Origin: Myrmaecium sp. VS I D KN 1
Lineage: Eukaryota > Ascomycota > Dothideomycetes > Valsariales > Valsariaceae
Direction: 5' to 3'
NCBI GenBank assembly: GCA_019775845.1
Contig: JADQAV010000028.1
Span: forward strand, 620,001-684,000
DNA length: 64,000 nucleotides
Shown: one piece after another, positions 44,985-55,063 of the stretch
How the letters are laid out: every line of letters begins with the position of its first letter
Position numbering within the stretch: position 1 is the stretch's first letter
Translations under genes and position numbers: made by a program
Notes under the pieces: model-generated
Database searches by the model: none
What the model was told of the DNA's origin: nothing
The model's input: the letters and a program-made list of their open reading frames with translations, nothing else

Positions 44985-46543
44985 ATGTCGGCGTCCGGCT
45001 CCCAAATTCTACGGTACCTGGAGGGTCAGCCTGGAACGGTTCACCTGAAGCTGTACCGACAGCCCTCTACCGCTTTAGCTATCTTTCGGCGCATGCTCCC
45101 GCATTTAGGTATTTCCATGCTCTGCGATTCTCGTACGGTGTGAAAACTGACATCTTACTTCCAGCAAAGGTCATTGTAATGGCGATGCTCTACATGCCAG
45201 GCCCTTTGTTGGCCGCAGACCTTGATGCTTGGATACGCCCTGACTCCCGACCGTACGTGATCCTGAAAGCGTGTCAAAGATGCAGCGGCTGATGACCAGC
45301 AGTGAAAAGGAGCAGGCCATGGCTATCCTCGAATCTCTCCATATCATTTCCGCTCTACACGATAACCCGAAAGTTCCTATGTATCGACTCGCCAAAGGAT
45401 TCGCAACGTCTCTTCGACAGGCCTTGACCGGTGGTGGAAACCACAGATCCTTTGGCGTTCCATGTAACACACCGGATTCGGAGCCAATGGATATCCCAGC
45501 ACTGGACAAGTTCGCTCGGCAGCAGTGGGAGTCGATCCTATACTTCATGGTTGGGAATACACTTGGCTTGAACTTTCAAGGCGCTTCTGGTCAGCCGACA
45601 AGCAACGCAATCAAGGCACTCCTCCAGAGAGGCGGGTTCGTTGACCCGAGAAATAGAATTACCAAGGAAGGCTTCTCCTTCGTTCTACAAGAAGCTAATG
45701 CCCAGGTGTGGAGTTTGTTGATCGTCTACTTGGAGACTGCGCCTAGTGTAAGCTGCAATGCCTCTTCACTGATGTACAGCCGCTGACCAGGACCTCAACG
45801 GCCAGCTGCATATGGAGGAAGTCGACGTACTTTCCTTTCTCTTCATGCTCGGCAGTTTGGAGCTTGGGCAAGACTATAGTGCCTCAAACCTGACTCCCAC
45901 GCAGCGACAAATGCTTGAAGATCTGCATGACTTCGGGCTCGTCTACCGTCGGCCCAATTCCGATCGTTTCTATCCCACCAGGCTTGCTACGACGCTCACC
46001 TCCGATGCCGGAGCGCTTCAGCAAAGCAACGCCGACTTTGACAATTCCCTCGGTGCCCCGCAAAGTCCCAACAAAGGCTACATCATCATCGAAACCAACT
46101 ACCGCATTTACGCATATACCTCCTCGCTCCTCCAAATTGCTGTCCTTTCGCTCTTTAGCAAACTCACCATGCGTTTCCCCAACCTCGTCTCCGGGAAGCT
46201 GACCAAGGAGTCCGTGCAACGCGCTATCAGCTACGGAATCACCGCGAACCAGATCGTCGACTACCTCACCGCGCACGCTCACCCTCAGATGCTCAAGCAG
46301 AATCCGCCCCTACCGCCGACCGTCGTCGACCAGATCAAGCTCTGGCAGCTCGAAGGCGATCGGATGAAGGCGACGGAGGGCTACCTGATCTCGGACTTCA
46401 GCAACCAGCGAGACTACGAGGAAACGCGCGATTTCGCTGAGACGATTGGCGCGGTGGTATGGAAGAACGACAAGACTCGGTGCTTCTTCACCGACAACAT
46501 CGAGCAGGTGTCGAGGCATCTGAGGGCGAAAGCAGCGCATTAA
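44985..46543 (+). CDS. TFB2: TFIIH subunit Tfb2 (p52)
   Basis: Core TFIIH subunit that anchors and stimulates the XPB/Ssl2 ATPase in transcription initiation and nucleotide excision repair. Exons 44985-45108, 45165-45252, 45300-45747 and 45791-46543 give 470 residues, typical length. The N-terminus is MSASGSQILRYLEGQPG. Splices restore MLPHL|AKVIVMAMLYMPGPL and IRPDSR|PSEKEQAMAILESLHIISAL; the second intron is only 47 nt, and reading through it gives stops. The middle shows WESILYFMVG and LSFLFMLGSLELGQDYS. The C-terminal winged-helix and Tfb5-binding part includes IIIETNYRIYAYTSSLLQIAVLSLF, FPNLVSGKLTKESVQRAI and VWKNDKTRCFFT. The protein is complete. Confidence 0.95.
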
Positions 46544-47093
46544 ATCCAGACGTTCGGACCTCAGTTTTTTATTGCTAGTAGAGGGAAAAGGGACTGCTTT
46601 CTTTTTAAAGTGCTTACCGTATGATACCTGCGAATGGCGTTTAGGATGCGTTCTTCCTCACGGCGTAGATTTACAGATCATTTATGGGCTGCATTGGAAG
46701 ATAAGAATTCTTGGAATAAACAGTATCATTAATGGTGTAGCTCAGGCTTGGTAAGTGTTTTCAAGGATACTATTCGAGCAGTCTTTCCTTCCGATTCGAG
46801 GGGACTTTCACTCTTCGACACAAAACGCCTGATTCCGCGACCTTCTCATATTCCTTTCTCGTCCGATCCGATCATGCCGATGTTTCTGTACATTCTTTCT
46901 CTTCGTCGTGGCCAAGTCCATCTGCAAACTCTAGGTCGTAATATTCCTTGTCCCATTCACGTTCAGTCAATCTCCCGAACCAAATATCACCATGCATACC
47001 ACACCGCTGTAGGATAACCGGGAACTCGTCGCGCCAAACTGCGCTCCTGGCGCCCATAATGCAGCACCGTTCTTACAACCCTAGTCCCTTTCT
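46544..47093. other. Convergent 3' intergenic region, TFB2 / unknown gene
   Basis: 550 bp of 3' flanks. No gene, RNA or repeat is supported. Confidence 0.55.
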
Positions 47094-48821
47094 TCACCAA
47101 TTCTTCCGTCGCTTGCCCATCAGCTTCTCGATGAAGCTCGTCTTCCGACCGGAGCAGCCGCCATTTCCACCAGGCGACTTCAGGCCCCCTATCTTCGTCT
47201 CCGTCACCTCGCACAGCTGCATCCGCAGCCCGGTCACCGGGGCGAGGGTCGGCATCCTGTGGACGTCGGCGTACCGCGCCTGGAACAGCCGTAGGCTGTC
47301 CCTCGCCTCCTCCGTCACGCATAGGTCCTGTAGCTGGGCGAAGATGGCGCGAACGCGACGCTCCTCCCCGCGGGCCGCATTGACCCGATCATCGCTCCAC
47401 TCTTCCGCGGGCATGTTGACGTCGAAGGCGGCGTTGCGCTGGTGATCGGAGAGCGACATGAACCGACCGGCCCAGGTGGCCACGGATTGAGGGGCGAAGA
47501 CCTGGACCACCGGGCCGAATTGTGGTAAGCAGTTCCACTCTCCTCCACCGAGAAGGGGTGCCTCTTCGGACCGCACCGACGAGGCCGCCGGTATCGATGT
47601 TGATGGCGGGGGAAAGGTGCTGCTCGAATCCGAATCACTTGACTGCAGCCTCTGGTAATTGTCCGCGCTCAGAATGTCGGTCTCACTGAAGGATCCGATC
47701 AGATTCATGCTCCGCTCGATAACCCGGACGTTGTCAACTTTTACGGGTATGGTCGGGCGATTCAGCGCACGTAGGGCAGGGGCCACGTGTGTCACTCGAG
47801 GGCTTAATGGCTGGTGTTGGCCTGGATCGGGTATGCGAGTAGTAGAGGCCAGTCGTGGTAGGTTGGTTTGCTGTCTAGCTTCCCATCGCTGCTGCACCGT
47901 AATCGGCGTATCCTTGCGTGTATGTATTGGGATCGAAGGCGACATGGTGATCTGTTGTGCATGTTTCGAATCCGTGTCTCCATCTTGTACTGCATTTGCT
48001 ATCTGTCTCTTCGCTTTTGCTTTTTCTCCTCTTTCGTTAATCGCCGCCAAATATCCGCCCAAGGACGAGCTTAGCCTTTCTAGGTCGACGTTTTCCTTGC
48101 CCGAACGATCTTCTGGCCGTTTCGACAGTTGACTGCCGGTGGCCGTTGATCTCCGCTGCGCGACGAAGGGACGTGTCGTCCCGCCAGAGGCGGTGGTCAG
48201 CGCAAGCGGCTGCGTTTCTGAACGAGGTATTGTCGAGCTCTTGACGTTGCCGAAGGCTTGTCCCGCGCCGATGTACTTTGCACGACTCTGGGTCGTGTAG
48301 GTCGGTGAGGGAATCTTGCTCCGTGGCAGGTTGGTCGACGACGAGACCGTTGCGAGGACGGGAGCATTGGGAGGGCTGGTGCGTTGTTTAGGAGTGGCGA
48401 AGGCATGGATTGTCTGGCTCCGAGGAAGGAACGTTCCCTTCGGCTTTGCTACGCGAGATGTTCCTGTCTGCAGAAGGTTCTGCGGCTTGACATCTTGCAG
48501 CGCCGGTTTCTGGCCTGCTTTTGCCTGGCTGTGGACGCCTTTCGCACCTACGGAGGAAACCTTGCTGGTATTCATATGCGCCTTGCTTTCGGATGGCTTG
48601 CGGGAGAACGGGTTTAGCGAGGCTGTGAACGAGGTGAGGGAATCGATCCGACTCGTCTTCGGTCGTGAAGGATGTTTGGGCGCGGTCGCCGGTGGTGGAT
48701 GGGCGCGTGGGAATACACGGCCAGGCATGGTGTTGGTGAAGATGTGACGGTCACCGCGAGCAAACTCTTCCCACCTTGCGCGGATCTGTTCGAAGGTTAG
48801 CCTCTCTGGAGTCGCGAACAT
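47094..48821 (-). CDS. Hypothetical fungal protein, 575 residues, largely disordered
   Basis: I do not recognise it. A single exon from the ATG giving MFATPERLTFEQIRARWEEF, chosen over an upstream GTG in the same frame. Two parts look folded: a short N-terminal helix (LTFEQIRARWEEFARGDRH) and a C-terminal domain of about 130 residues containing APQSVATWAGRFMSLSDHQR, DDRVNAARGEERRVRAIFAQ and DSLRLFQARYADVHRM, ending in a basic tail (FIEKLMGKRRKNW). Between them are about 400 Ser/Pro/Thr/Arg-rich residues with many SRIPSPT- and SKIP-like patches, reminiscent of microtubule- or kinase-regulated disordered regions. No membrane segment or signal peptide. The frame is clean over 1.7 kb and ends convergently with TFB2, so the gene is probably real. 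Confidence 0.75.
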   Translation of the reverse strand: MFATPERLTFEQIRARWEEFARGDRHIFTNTMPGRVFPRAHPPPATAPKHPSRPKTSRIDSLTSFTASLNPFSRKPSESKAHMNTSKVSSVGAKGVHSQAKAGQKPALQDVKPQNLLQTGTSRVAKPKGTFLPRSQTIHAFATPKQRTSPPNAPVLATVSSSTNLPRSKIPSPTYTTQSRAKYIGAGQAFGNVKSSTIPRSETQPLALTTASGGTTRPFVAQRRSTATGSQLSKRPEDRSGKENVDLERLSSSLGGYLAAINERGEKAKAKRQIANAVQDGDTDSKHAQQITMSPSIPIHTRKDTPITVQQRWEARQQTNLPRLASTTRIPDPGQHQPLSPRVTHVAPALRALNRPTIPVKVDNVRVIERSMNLIGSFSETDILSADNYQRLQSSDSDSSSTFPPPSTSIPAASSVRSEEAPLLGGGEWNCLPQFGPVVQVFAPQSVATWAGRFMSLSDHQRNAAFDVNMPAEEWSDDRVNAARGEERRVRAIFAQLQDLCVTEEARDSLRLFQARYADVHRMPTLAPVTGLRMQLCEVTETKIGGLKSPGGNGGCSGRKTSFIEKLMGKRRKNW

Positions 48822-49399
48822 GGTCTGTTGAGGCCTGCACAGCGACACGAGCGCTGGCTGGGGGGTTCATGGAGGATTTCACTTACGGTGCTGTCTGGTT
48901 TGATGCGGTTCTTTGGCGTCGAGATCTGTAGTTGGCAGGAGTGATGGACTGCTTTCTTCCTGTGTAGACTACAGTAGGTGGATTACAGGTTCAGGTGATA
49001 ACCGTGCAGCTAGTATTTTGTATTGTCCGCCCTTCTGAGCTATCGTCCACAGCAGTTGTCGGTGCAGTTCTGCAAATATGTGAAGGAATCCAACCGCACC
49101 GAGATTGTTTTAATACTCGGACCTCTGCGCGCACGTGGTGGTAACGGCCCTGTATGTCCCGATGCGTCTCGTCCAGCCGGAATTGCGCTCTATGCTCGCC
49201 TACTTACATGTGAATGCAACTCGGATTTCACTAGATTCTGATTGTTACGTTTCATCGACTCGAGTAATTCTCATATGGTTCTGTGAAATGACAAAGGTGG
49301 GTATCCATCAGATTATGACTAGCGAAACAATACTTATACAAGAACACGTCACATTTGAGTGACTGAGCCCAAGGGCATTCACAGGTTAGGCACATCGTC
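48822..49399. other. Intergenic region, unknown gene promoter and TOF1 3' flank
   Basis: 578 bp between two minus-strand genes. Just before the assigned ATG the minus strand reads like a 3' splice site (CTGTGCAG), so the 5' leader may be spliced. Nothing else is seen. Confidence 0.5.
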
Positions 49400-52300
49400 T
49401 TACTCAGAGTCGCTCTCAACCACGAAGCCAGCCCTGACCGCTCTTCGTGCAGTGCTCCGCACCGGAACAATGTCCTCTTCATCTTCATCTGCTTCTGCCA
49501 TAACGGCGTCGGACATCGGGGCCTTGTCAACCGAAGCATCTTGCTGTTGGTCGTCCGTAGTCTCGCCTTGCGTGTGTGAGGAGAGAGGCGTATCTGTTCC
49601 CCCTGTGGGCTCATTGATTCCCAAGTCCTCCTCTTCATCTTCCGCTTCAGACGATGATCGGTCGTCACTGGAGATGGACATCACATCAACGTCGCTTGCT
49701 TCGGAAGCAGACGCCGAGCCCTTTCTCTTCTTTCTGCTTTTCGTCTTCTCGCTCGTCGGCTTTCTTTTTTTCGTTGTCTGCTCCTCCGCCGCTGCTTTCG
49801 TGAGAGCCTTGAGGATAGATTTGCCTGTTTCTTTTCGCCTGGCTTCCTCCTTTGCAAAGAACTCCCTGTCTGCCTCCTCATCCGTCTCATCGTCGGAGTC
49901 ATTGACATACATCGCACTCTTGACCTTCTTTCGCCGCTGAAGATCCGCTTCCCGTCGCGCCTCTCGCCTCCGGGCCAGCTCTTCATCATCGACTTCTTTC
50001 GAGGTACTTCGTCGTCGCCGCCGTCTCTTGGATTTGAGTGCTTCAAGTGCATCCGACTTACGGCTGGTAGGACCACCAGCAGGGAAGAGAAAGTCTTCGG
50101 CATCGGTACCTCCCTCGGAATCGTCGTCGTAATGTGCCTTTCTCCGCTGCGCAGCTGCTCTGCTTCGAATGAAGCTTTCCGGGCCTTTTCCATCTTCGAA
50201 TGTCGGTGGTTCGAACTCAAACTTTCGAACAAGTTCCAAGTACTCCAAAAGAGTCGTAGAACTAATATCGGACGGTACTATCCAGCTCGCCTCTGGATCG
50301 TCCAACTCCCCCAAGCGCTGGAAACCCAGAACTTTCATGAGTAGCCTGAGTTTGTTGTCTTTGAAGGTCGCCACACGCCGTTCATCATTGTCCGGTTTAA
50401 CCACTAAACGCTATTAGCCTCGCATGTTTGCATATCGTAGAACCTGATGACTTACGAATGGATGGCGGTCTTGGCGCCTCGGTTTCCTCTGCTTGATCGG
50501 ACTCTTGCTCTCCTGAGGGGTGCTCGAGTTGCTTCTTAGCTGCTTCCATATCCAGCCACGCCTGGCGCTCGGAGGCAGCCTGAGACAGCACGTCCTTGAT
50601 CCATGCCAAAGCATCCGCTTTGCCTTGGTTAAGCAAGATTGACACGGCAACTCCGATTTCTTGCTCTTTTTCCAGGCCGGGTTTCATCTCCAGCTCGGCT
50701 GGTGGCCGGGGGGCTCGTGTAGGGAGCTCCTTGTCATGACCATGCTCAAGATAGTATATGGTGGAATTGATCTTGCTGAAAAGCAACTCGATCACCAGTG
50801 CGGGCCGCTCTTCCAGCTTCTTGATCACCTTTCGGAAAAGGTGACGAACTAGCTCTTCCCATTCCTTGAAGGCCGGCATGGCGGGATCAAGCCCCTCAGG
50901 ACCCTTGATCATCTTATGGAAAAGCTGTAGGATATCCACCCGGTAAAGAAGGACGCCCGACTCCATCTTGAAGGCGACGCGGTGAAAGAATCGATGTGCC
51001 CGCTTCAGCTGCTCGGCGTCGAGATCCTGGTAGTATTTCGTCAGAGCGACGAATGTGTCTACGCACTTCTGGGTCATAAACTTCGCCGCGAACCTGGCGA
51101 AATCGAATTTGCGCTCTGTACTTGTTCGCTGTGCTGCTTCGACATCCTCTGCTTCGGAAACGTCACCGCCGGCACCCTCTTCACCATTCTCGGCGGCCGC
51201 CTTTTCCTTACGCTTCTTCCTCGCGCGGCGTCGGCTGCGTACCTGCAAGTCCACATTCTGCTTCGAATACCGTTCGAGCATGCGCAAGAAGACATGCGAC
51301 AGCTCGGTACAAGTGTCCAAGTAGCCAAAGCCTTGATCTTTGTAGTTCCTCAGGATCCCGATCACCCTGTCATGGGTGGATTCCTCGTAGAAAATGCGGC
51401 TTTGGATATTTTCGGCAATCTCCTGGTCCTCCTCTAGACTCGATTCACACATCTCTTGCACCGTCAGGAGGATCTGGGTGAAGCATCTCATTCCAGCGCC
51501 GAGGTCCTGCCATTGCTTGTTGTCCTGGCTGTTCTGCATGAACCGGTTCATAAGCACAAAGGTTTCCTGGTTCATGACACTTGCGATAAGTGCAAAGCTC
51601 TCGGCTTCTTCGCCTGTGTTGCCAGCTTTCCTCAAGGCGAGCTTCCGTCGGGCGCGCTCGGCCTCGAGGAACCAAGAAATCAGGTAGAAGAATTGCGGTG
51701 GATGGCATTCGTCGATTCGCTCCACCTCGCGCTCGATGGCTTTCCGCAGGTGGCTGAAAAGGGGATTGAACGACGAATCCAGGAATTCTTCGACGAACGA
51801 TCGCAGTTGCTTCCTTGCCGAATCCGACAGGGCTACTTCGGCTTCTATCTCATGTTTCAGTCCGCCCTCCTCTTGCTTACGCCCTCGAAATCGAGGCTTA
51901 TTCCATTTCTTCGTCTTGTCCATCTTCTGCAAACTCCGTTGGGCGTCACCAAGTACGTCTTGGCCCGAAAGCGTTGAGACCTTGTCTTCGCCCCGCTTCA
52001 CCCATATCATTGTACCGAATCGATTATGTCTTGTTGGAGCATTGCGAGAGTATTGTGCCAGCATCGCTTTCTCTTTTGATATCAGACTTTTCAGTTCTTC
52101 CGTATTAGACTTCGCCAGCATCTGCTCTTCCATGAAGAGTTTCTCCGGATCTATGCCCTTGAGAAGGTAGAAGAGAGTCTCAAGAACGATGACGTCCTGC
52201 ACTACGAATTCTTCGCCCATGCTTGAAGACAGGGTCAGGAGCAGCTGGAAGATGTCCTGATCATGGAATGCTTTGATGGTGGCGGATCGAGAGACTTCAG

Positions 52301-53021
52301 TCTCATCCACATCGCTTGGCAAATCGGGTGGGGGAGCGATCATGGCAACGTTTCGCAGGAAGTATAAAGTAATCCGAATGATCCCCTCATCTCGGGCGTC
52401 TCTTTCGTTTCGCGGAACGGCCATAGAAGGTAAAGCGACGCGGACGACGGTGCGGAGTATTTCCTCAGGATGCTGGAGTATGGCGCGTTTGTACTCGACC
52501 TGTGCGAGCTTCAGGTACGGTATATGTCGGAGATGGTTGACTTTTGTGAGTTGCGGATCCGGCTCCAAAGGCCATGTCAACGGAACAAGGAGTTCCACTG
52601 GTATACATCTCAGCTGCGAGTCTCCTCTTCTGGTCGGGGACACTTACCACAGGCCAGTGATATCTTGTGTCTGATCCTATTCTCCGTAGCGTTCTCCGGC
52701 CATGATGCCAGGATCTCCAACAGATCTCCTTTGACAAGGTTCGCTTCCGCAAGGCATCTTGCCACATCGTACCGGTTGTGCTTCTGATCGTAGAACCGGA
52801 TCCATCTCCTGAGATCCCTCAAGACCGCATATGCATCGTCTCCCAGTACGTAGTGCCCATCTAGGTCGCTGCTTGGACCTCCCACCTGCGGACAACCTTA
52901 GCAGAACGTTCATGTGCGACGGAAACAGGATTATACTGACAGCGGTGACCAGGCTGTAGACATGGGCCCGGACCTCAGGGTCGATTGTGGGAGCAGAATG
53001 CACCCACTCGTCCAAACTCAT
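49400..53021 (-). CDS. TOF1: Tof1/Swi1/Timeless, fork protection complex subunit
   Basis: Large subunit of the replication fork protection complex; holds Csm3/Tipin, couples helicase and polymerase, and mediates fork pausing and checkpoint signals. Exons 53021-52941, 52885-52648, 52597-50456 and 50403-49400 join to 1154 residues. The Timeless N-terminal domain begins [30 protein letters not shown] and continues across a 50-nt intron as [19 protein letters not shown], then [14 protein letters not shown] and [12 protein letters not shown]. The central part has [12 protein letters not shown] and [31 protein letters not shown] splice at [14 protein letters not shown] leads into [23 protein letters not shown] and a long charged, disordered tail with KRRRRRRS and acidic clusters. 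Two GACGCGC motifs lie about 90-105 bp upstream of the start. Divergent from 3-hydroxyacyl-CoA dehydrogenase. Confidence 0.95.
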
Positions 53022-53107
53022 CGTGGGTGCGTTATCGGCGGTGGTGTTGGATGTTTAACACTCTGACAACATCTATCCAATTTGAGCGCGGGACCCTGGA
53101 ATGCGGC

Positions 53108-53126
53108 GACGCGCGCTACGACGCGC
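53108..53126. promoter_or_regulatory. Paired GACGCGC motifs upstream of TOF1
   Basis: GACGCGC at 53108-53114 and again at 53120-53126. Each contains the ACGCG core of the MluI cell-cycle box, though neither is a full ACGCGT. CSM3 also has a pair of ACGCG cores upstream. Confidence 0.35.
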
Positions 53127-53203
53127 CGTTTCCCCGCGGATCGTCCGGTCGATCCCCTCCGCTCCAATTAAGCCCAATGCGGAAGGGCGCGGCGGACCCC
53201 AAG

Positions 53204-53209
53204 CCGAGG
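53204..53209 (-). promoter_or_regulatory. CCTCGG element upstream of 3-hydroxyacyl-CoA dehydrogenase (putative)
   Basis: Reads CCGAGG on the plus strand, about 138 bp before the dehydrogenase start codon. Matches the FarA/FarB fatty-acid response core; the function is inferred. Confidence 0.4.
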
Positions 53210-53346
53210 CAATGATGTCCGCCGCATGCGCATGTGCGGGAGCTCCGCACGAGAGCTTCCCCAGAGCTTCCCCAAAGCTTCCGCCCACTTTATAGCCAAC
53301 AATCACGTACAATCGCAAACTTGGAGCCCATTGTGCCAAGTGGAAC

Positions 53347-54480
53347 ATGTCGTTCGTCGCAGCTACAAGGCAGTGCCTTCGTGCCAGCCATGTACTCCAG
53401 AGCCGACGGTTCAGCTCGAGCCCCCGCTCCGCGGCTGCTGAAGTGAAGAAGCTCGGCGTGCTGGGAGCTGGTCAGATGGTAGGCTGAGGCATGGCGCTGT
53501 GCTCACAACAGCCGATTGACTAAAGCTCAGCGTAGGGTCTCGGAATCGCACTCGTAGCGGCGCAGAAGGCCGGGGTTCCCGTCACCCTCGTGGATAGCTC
53601 GCAAGCTTCTATTGACAAAGGGTTGAAGTTTGCCGGTAGGGCCTCAGGATCCCCATCCCCAGCTGTCAGTCACTCATGTTTGCCTAGATAAACTGCTCGA
53701 GAAGGACGTAGCGAAAGAGAGGTTAACGAAGGATGAAGCCTCCACTGTCCGAGGACGTCTGAGTCCGACTACCAACATCGAAGACCTTTCCGACGTGGAC
53801 TTCGTGATAGAGGCAGTTCCAGTACGTCCGCCAACAACAGCCATGATCACCACAAAGCAAATGCTAACTACAAAACCCTGCAGGAAATCCCCGACCTCAA
53901 AACGAAAATCTTCTCCCAACTCGCCCAGATCTGCCCCGCGCACGCCATCCTCGCGACCAACACCTCCTCCATCTCCATCACCAAGATCGCCGCGGCCACC
54001 GCCCCGGACGCCCGCGACCTCGCCGCCGCCTCGCGCGTGATCAGCACGCACTTCATGAACCCGGTGCCCGTGCAGAAGGGCGTCGAGATCATCAGCGGCC
54101 TGCAGACGTCCCGGGCGACGGTCGAGGCCGCGATCGCGTTCTGCAAGCGGATGGGCAAGATCCCGTCGCAGAGCGCGGACGCGCCTGGCTTCCTGGCCAA
54201 TCGCATCCTGATGCCGTATATTAACGAAGCCATCATCTGCTTGGAGACCGGCGTCGGCACTAAGGAGGATATCGATGCCATCATGAAGAATGGGACCAAT
54301 GTGCCCATGGGCCCGCTGCAGCTGGCTGACTTCATTGGTATTGACACCTGTCTCGCCATCATGAAGGTTCTGTATGAGGAAACGGGCGATAGCAAGTACC
54401 GACCCGCCGTCTTGCTGAGGAAGATGGTGGATGCTGGGTGGCTGGGAAAGAAAAGTGGAAAGGGCTTCTATGATTATTGA
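53347..54480 (+). CDS. Mitochondrial 3-hydroxyacyl-CoA (3-hydroxybutyryl-CoA) dehydrogenase
   Basis: Oxidises L-3-hydroxyacyl-CoA to 3-ketoacyl-CoA with NAD+, the third step of beta-oxidation. Exons 53347-53478, 53536-53635, 53688-53821 and 53884-54480 give 320 residues. The N-terminal ~30 residues (MSFVAATRQCLRASHVLQSR...) are basic and acid-free, consistent with mitochondrial import. The Rossmann motif GVLGAGQM|GLGIAL is split by the first intron. The second and third introns give KFA|DKLLEKD and EAVP|EIPDLKTKIF. The catalytic histidine is H178 in STHFMNPVPVQKGVEII, and the C-terminal dimerisation domain includes GFLANRILMPYINEA, GPLQLADFIGIDTCL and the end GWLGKKSGKGFYDY. Acts directly after the hydratase encoded at 5.8 kb. 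Confidence 0.95.
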
Positions 54481-55063
54481 ATCTTGGGTGCAAAGCTGGC
54501 ACTGTGCTATATCTTGTATTGATGTTTAGAAACAAGCGGCTCTGTGATAGCCCAAAGCGTACTCATTGTCAAGGTATGGCATCAGCTTGTGCACCCCCGG
54601 CCTCGAGGTTTCTCAACCTCTCCTGGTTTCTCCAATCCTTCTCTTTGGTTTATTTGTCTCTATGAATATGCGGAACCTCAAACGCAATGGCTGGAAAGTG
54701 TTGTCCATCATGAAGTGAGGTGAAATGAGCGGCCGTTCATGCGGTGCAGAGTCCGGCTCTAGCGAGTACCTAAGGGGCCATCGTGCACTCGCTTTCGTAC
54801 CGCTTCTTACCAGCTCATCCGTCATCCTGATATGGACCGCTACAAAAGCCGCAATAGCACGACGGCACTTGGATCTCGTCGGACTCGGATACGGACACGA
54901 CCCAGGCAGGCCATTGCGTCGGGGGCGGCAAGGAACTAAAGATCCTCTTTTCGCTTTCCGCAGCGCGGACCAGGCAATGCTGCGAAGGGGAGTGAAACTG
55001 TGCAAGCAGAGAGCGTATGCGCCCTGAGAAGCCCTGGGGAGATCGGGCGAGACGCTGCATCAT
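54481..55063. other. Convergent 3' intergenic region, dehydrogenase / cyclin L-like
   Basis: 583 bp of 3' flanks. No gene, RNA or repeat is supported. Confidence 0.55.

Larger units (their letters stand above)
53022..53346. promoter_or_regulatory. Bidirectional promoter region, TOF1 / 3-hydroxyacyl-CoA dehydrogenase
   Basis: 325 bp between divergent start codons. The TOF1 side carries two ACGCG cores; the dehydrogenase side carries a CCGAGG hexamer, both listed separately. Confidence 0.6.

Noticed and set aside
24361-46543. A functional RNA-metabolism gene cluster (THOC1, SKI2, Aquarius, TFB2)
   Set aside because: The genes act in different complexes and are interspersed with transport and mitochondrial genes on both strands; chance grouping of housekeeping genes is the simpler reading.
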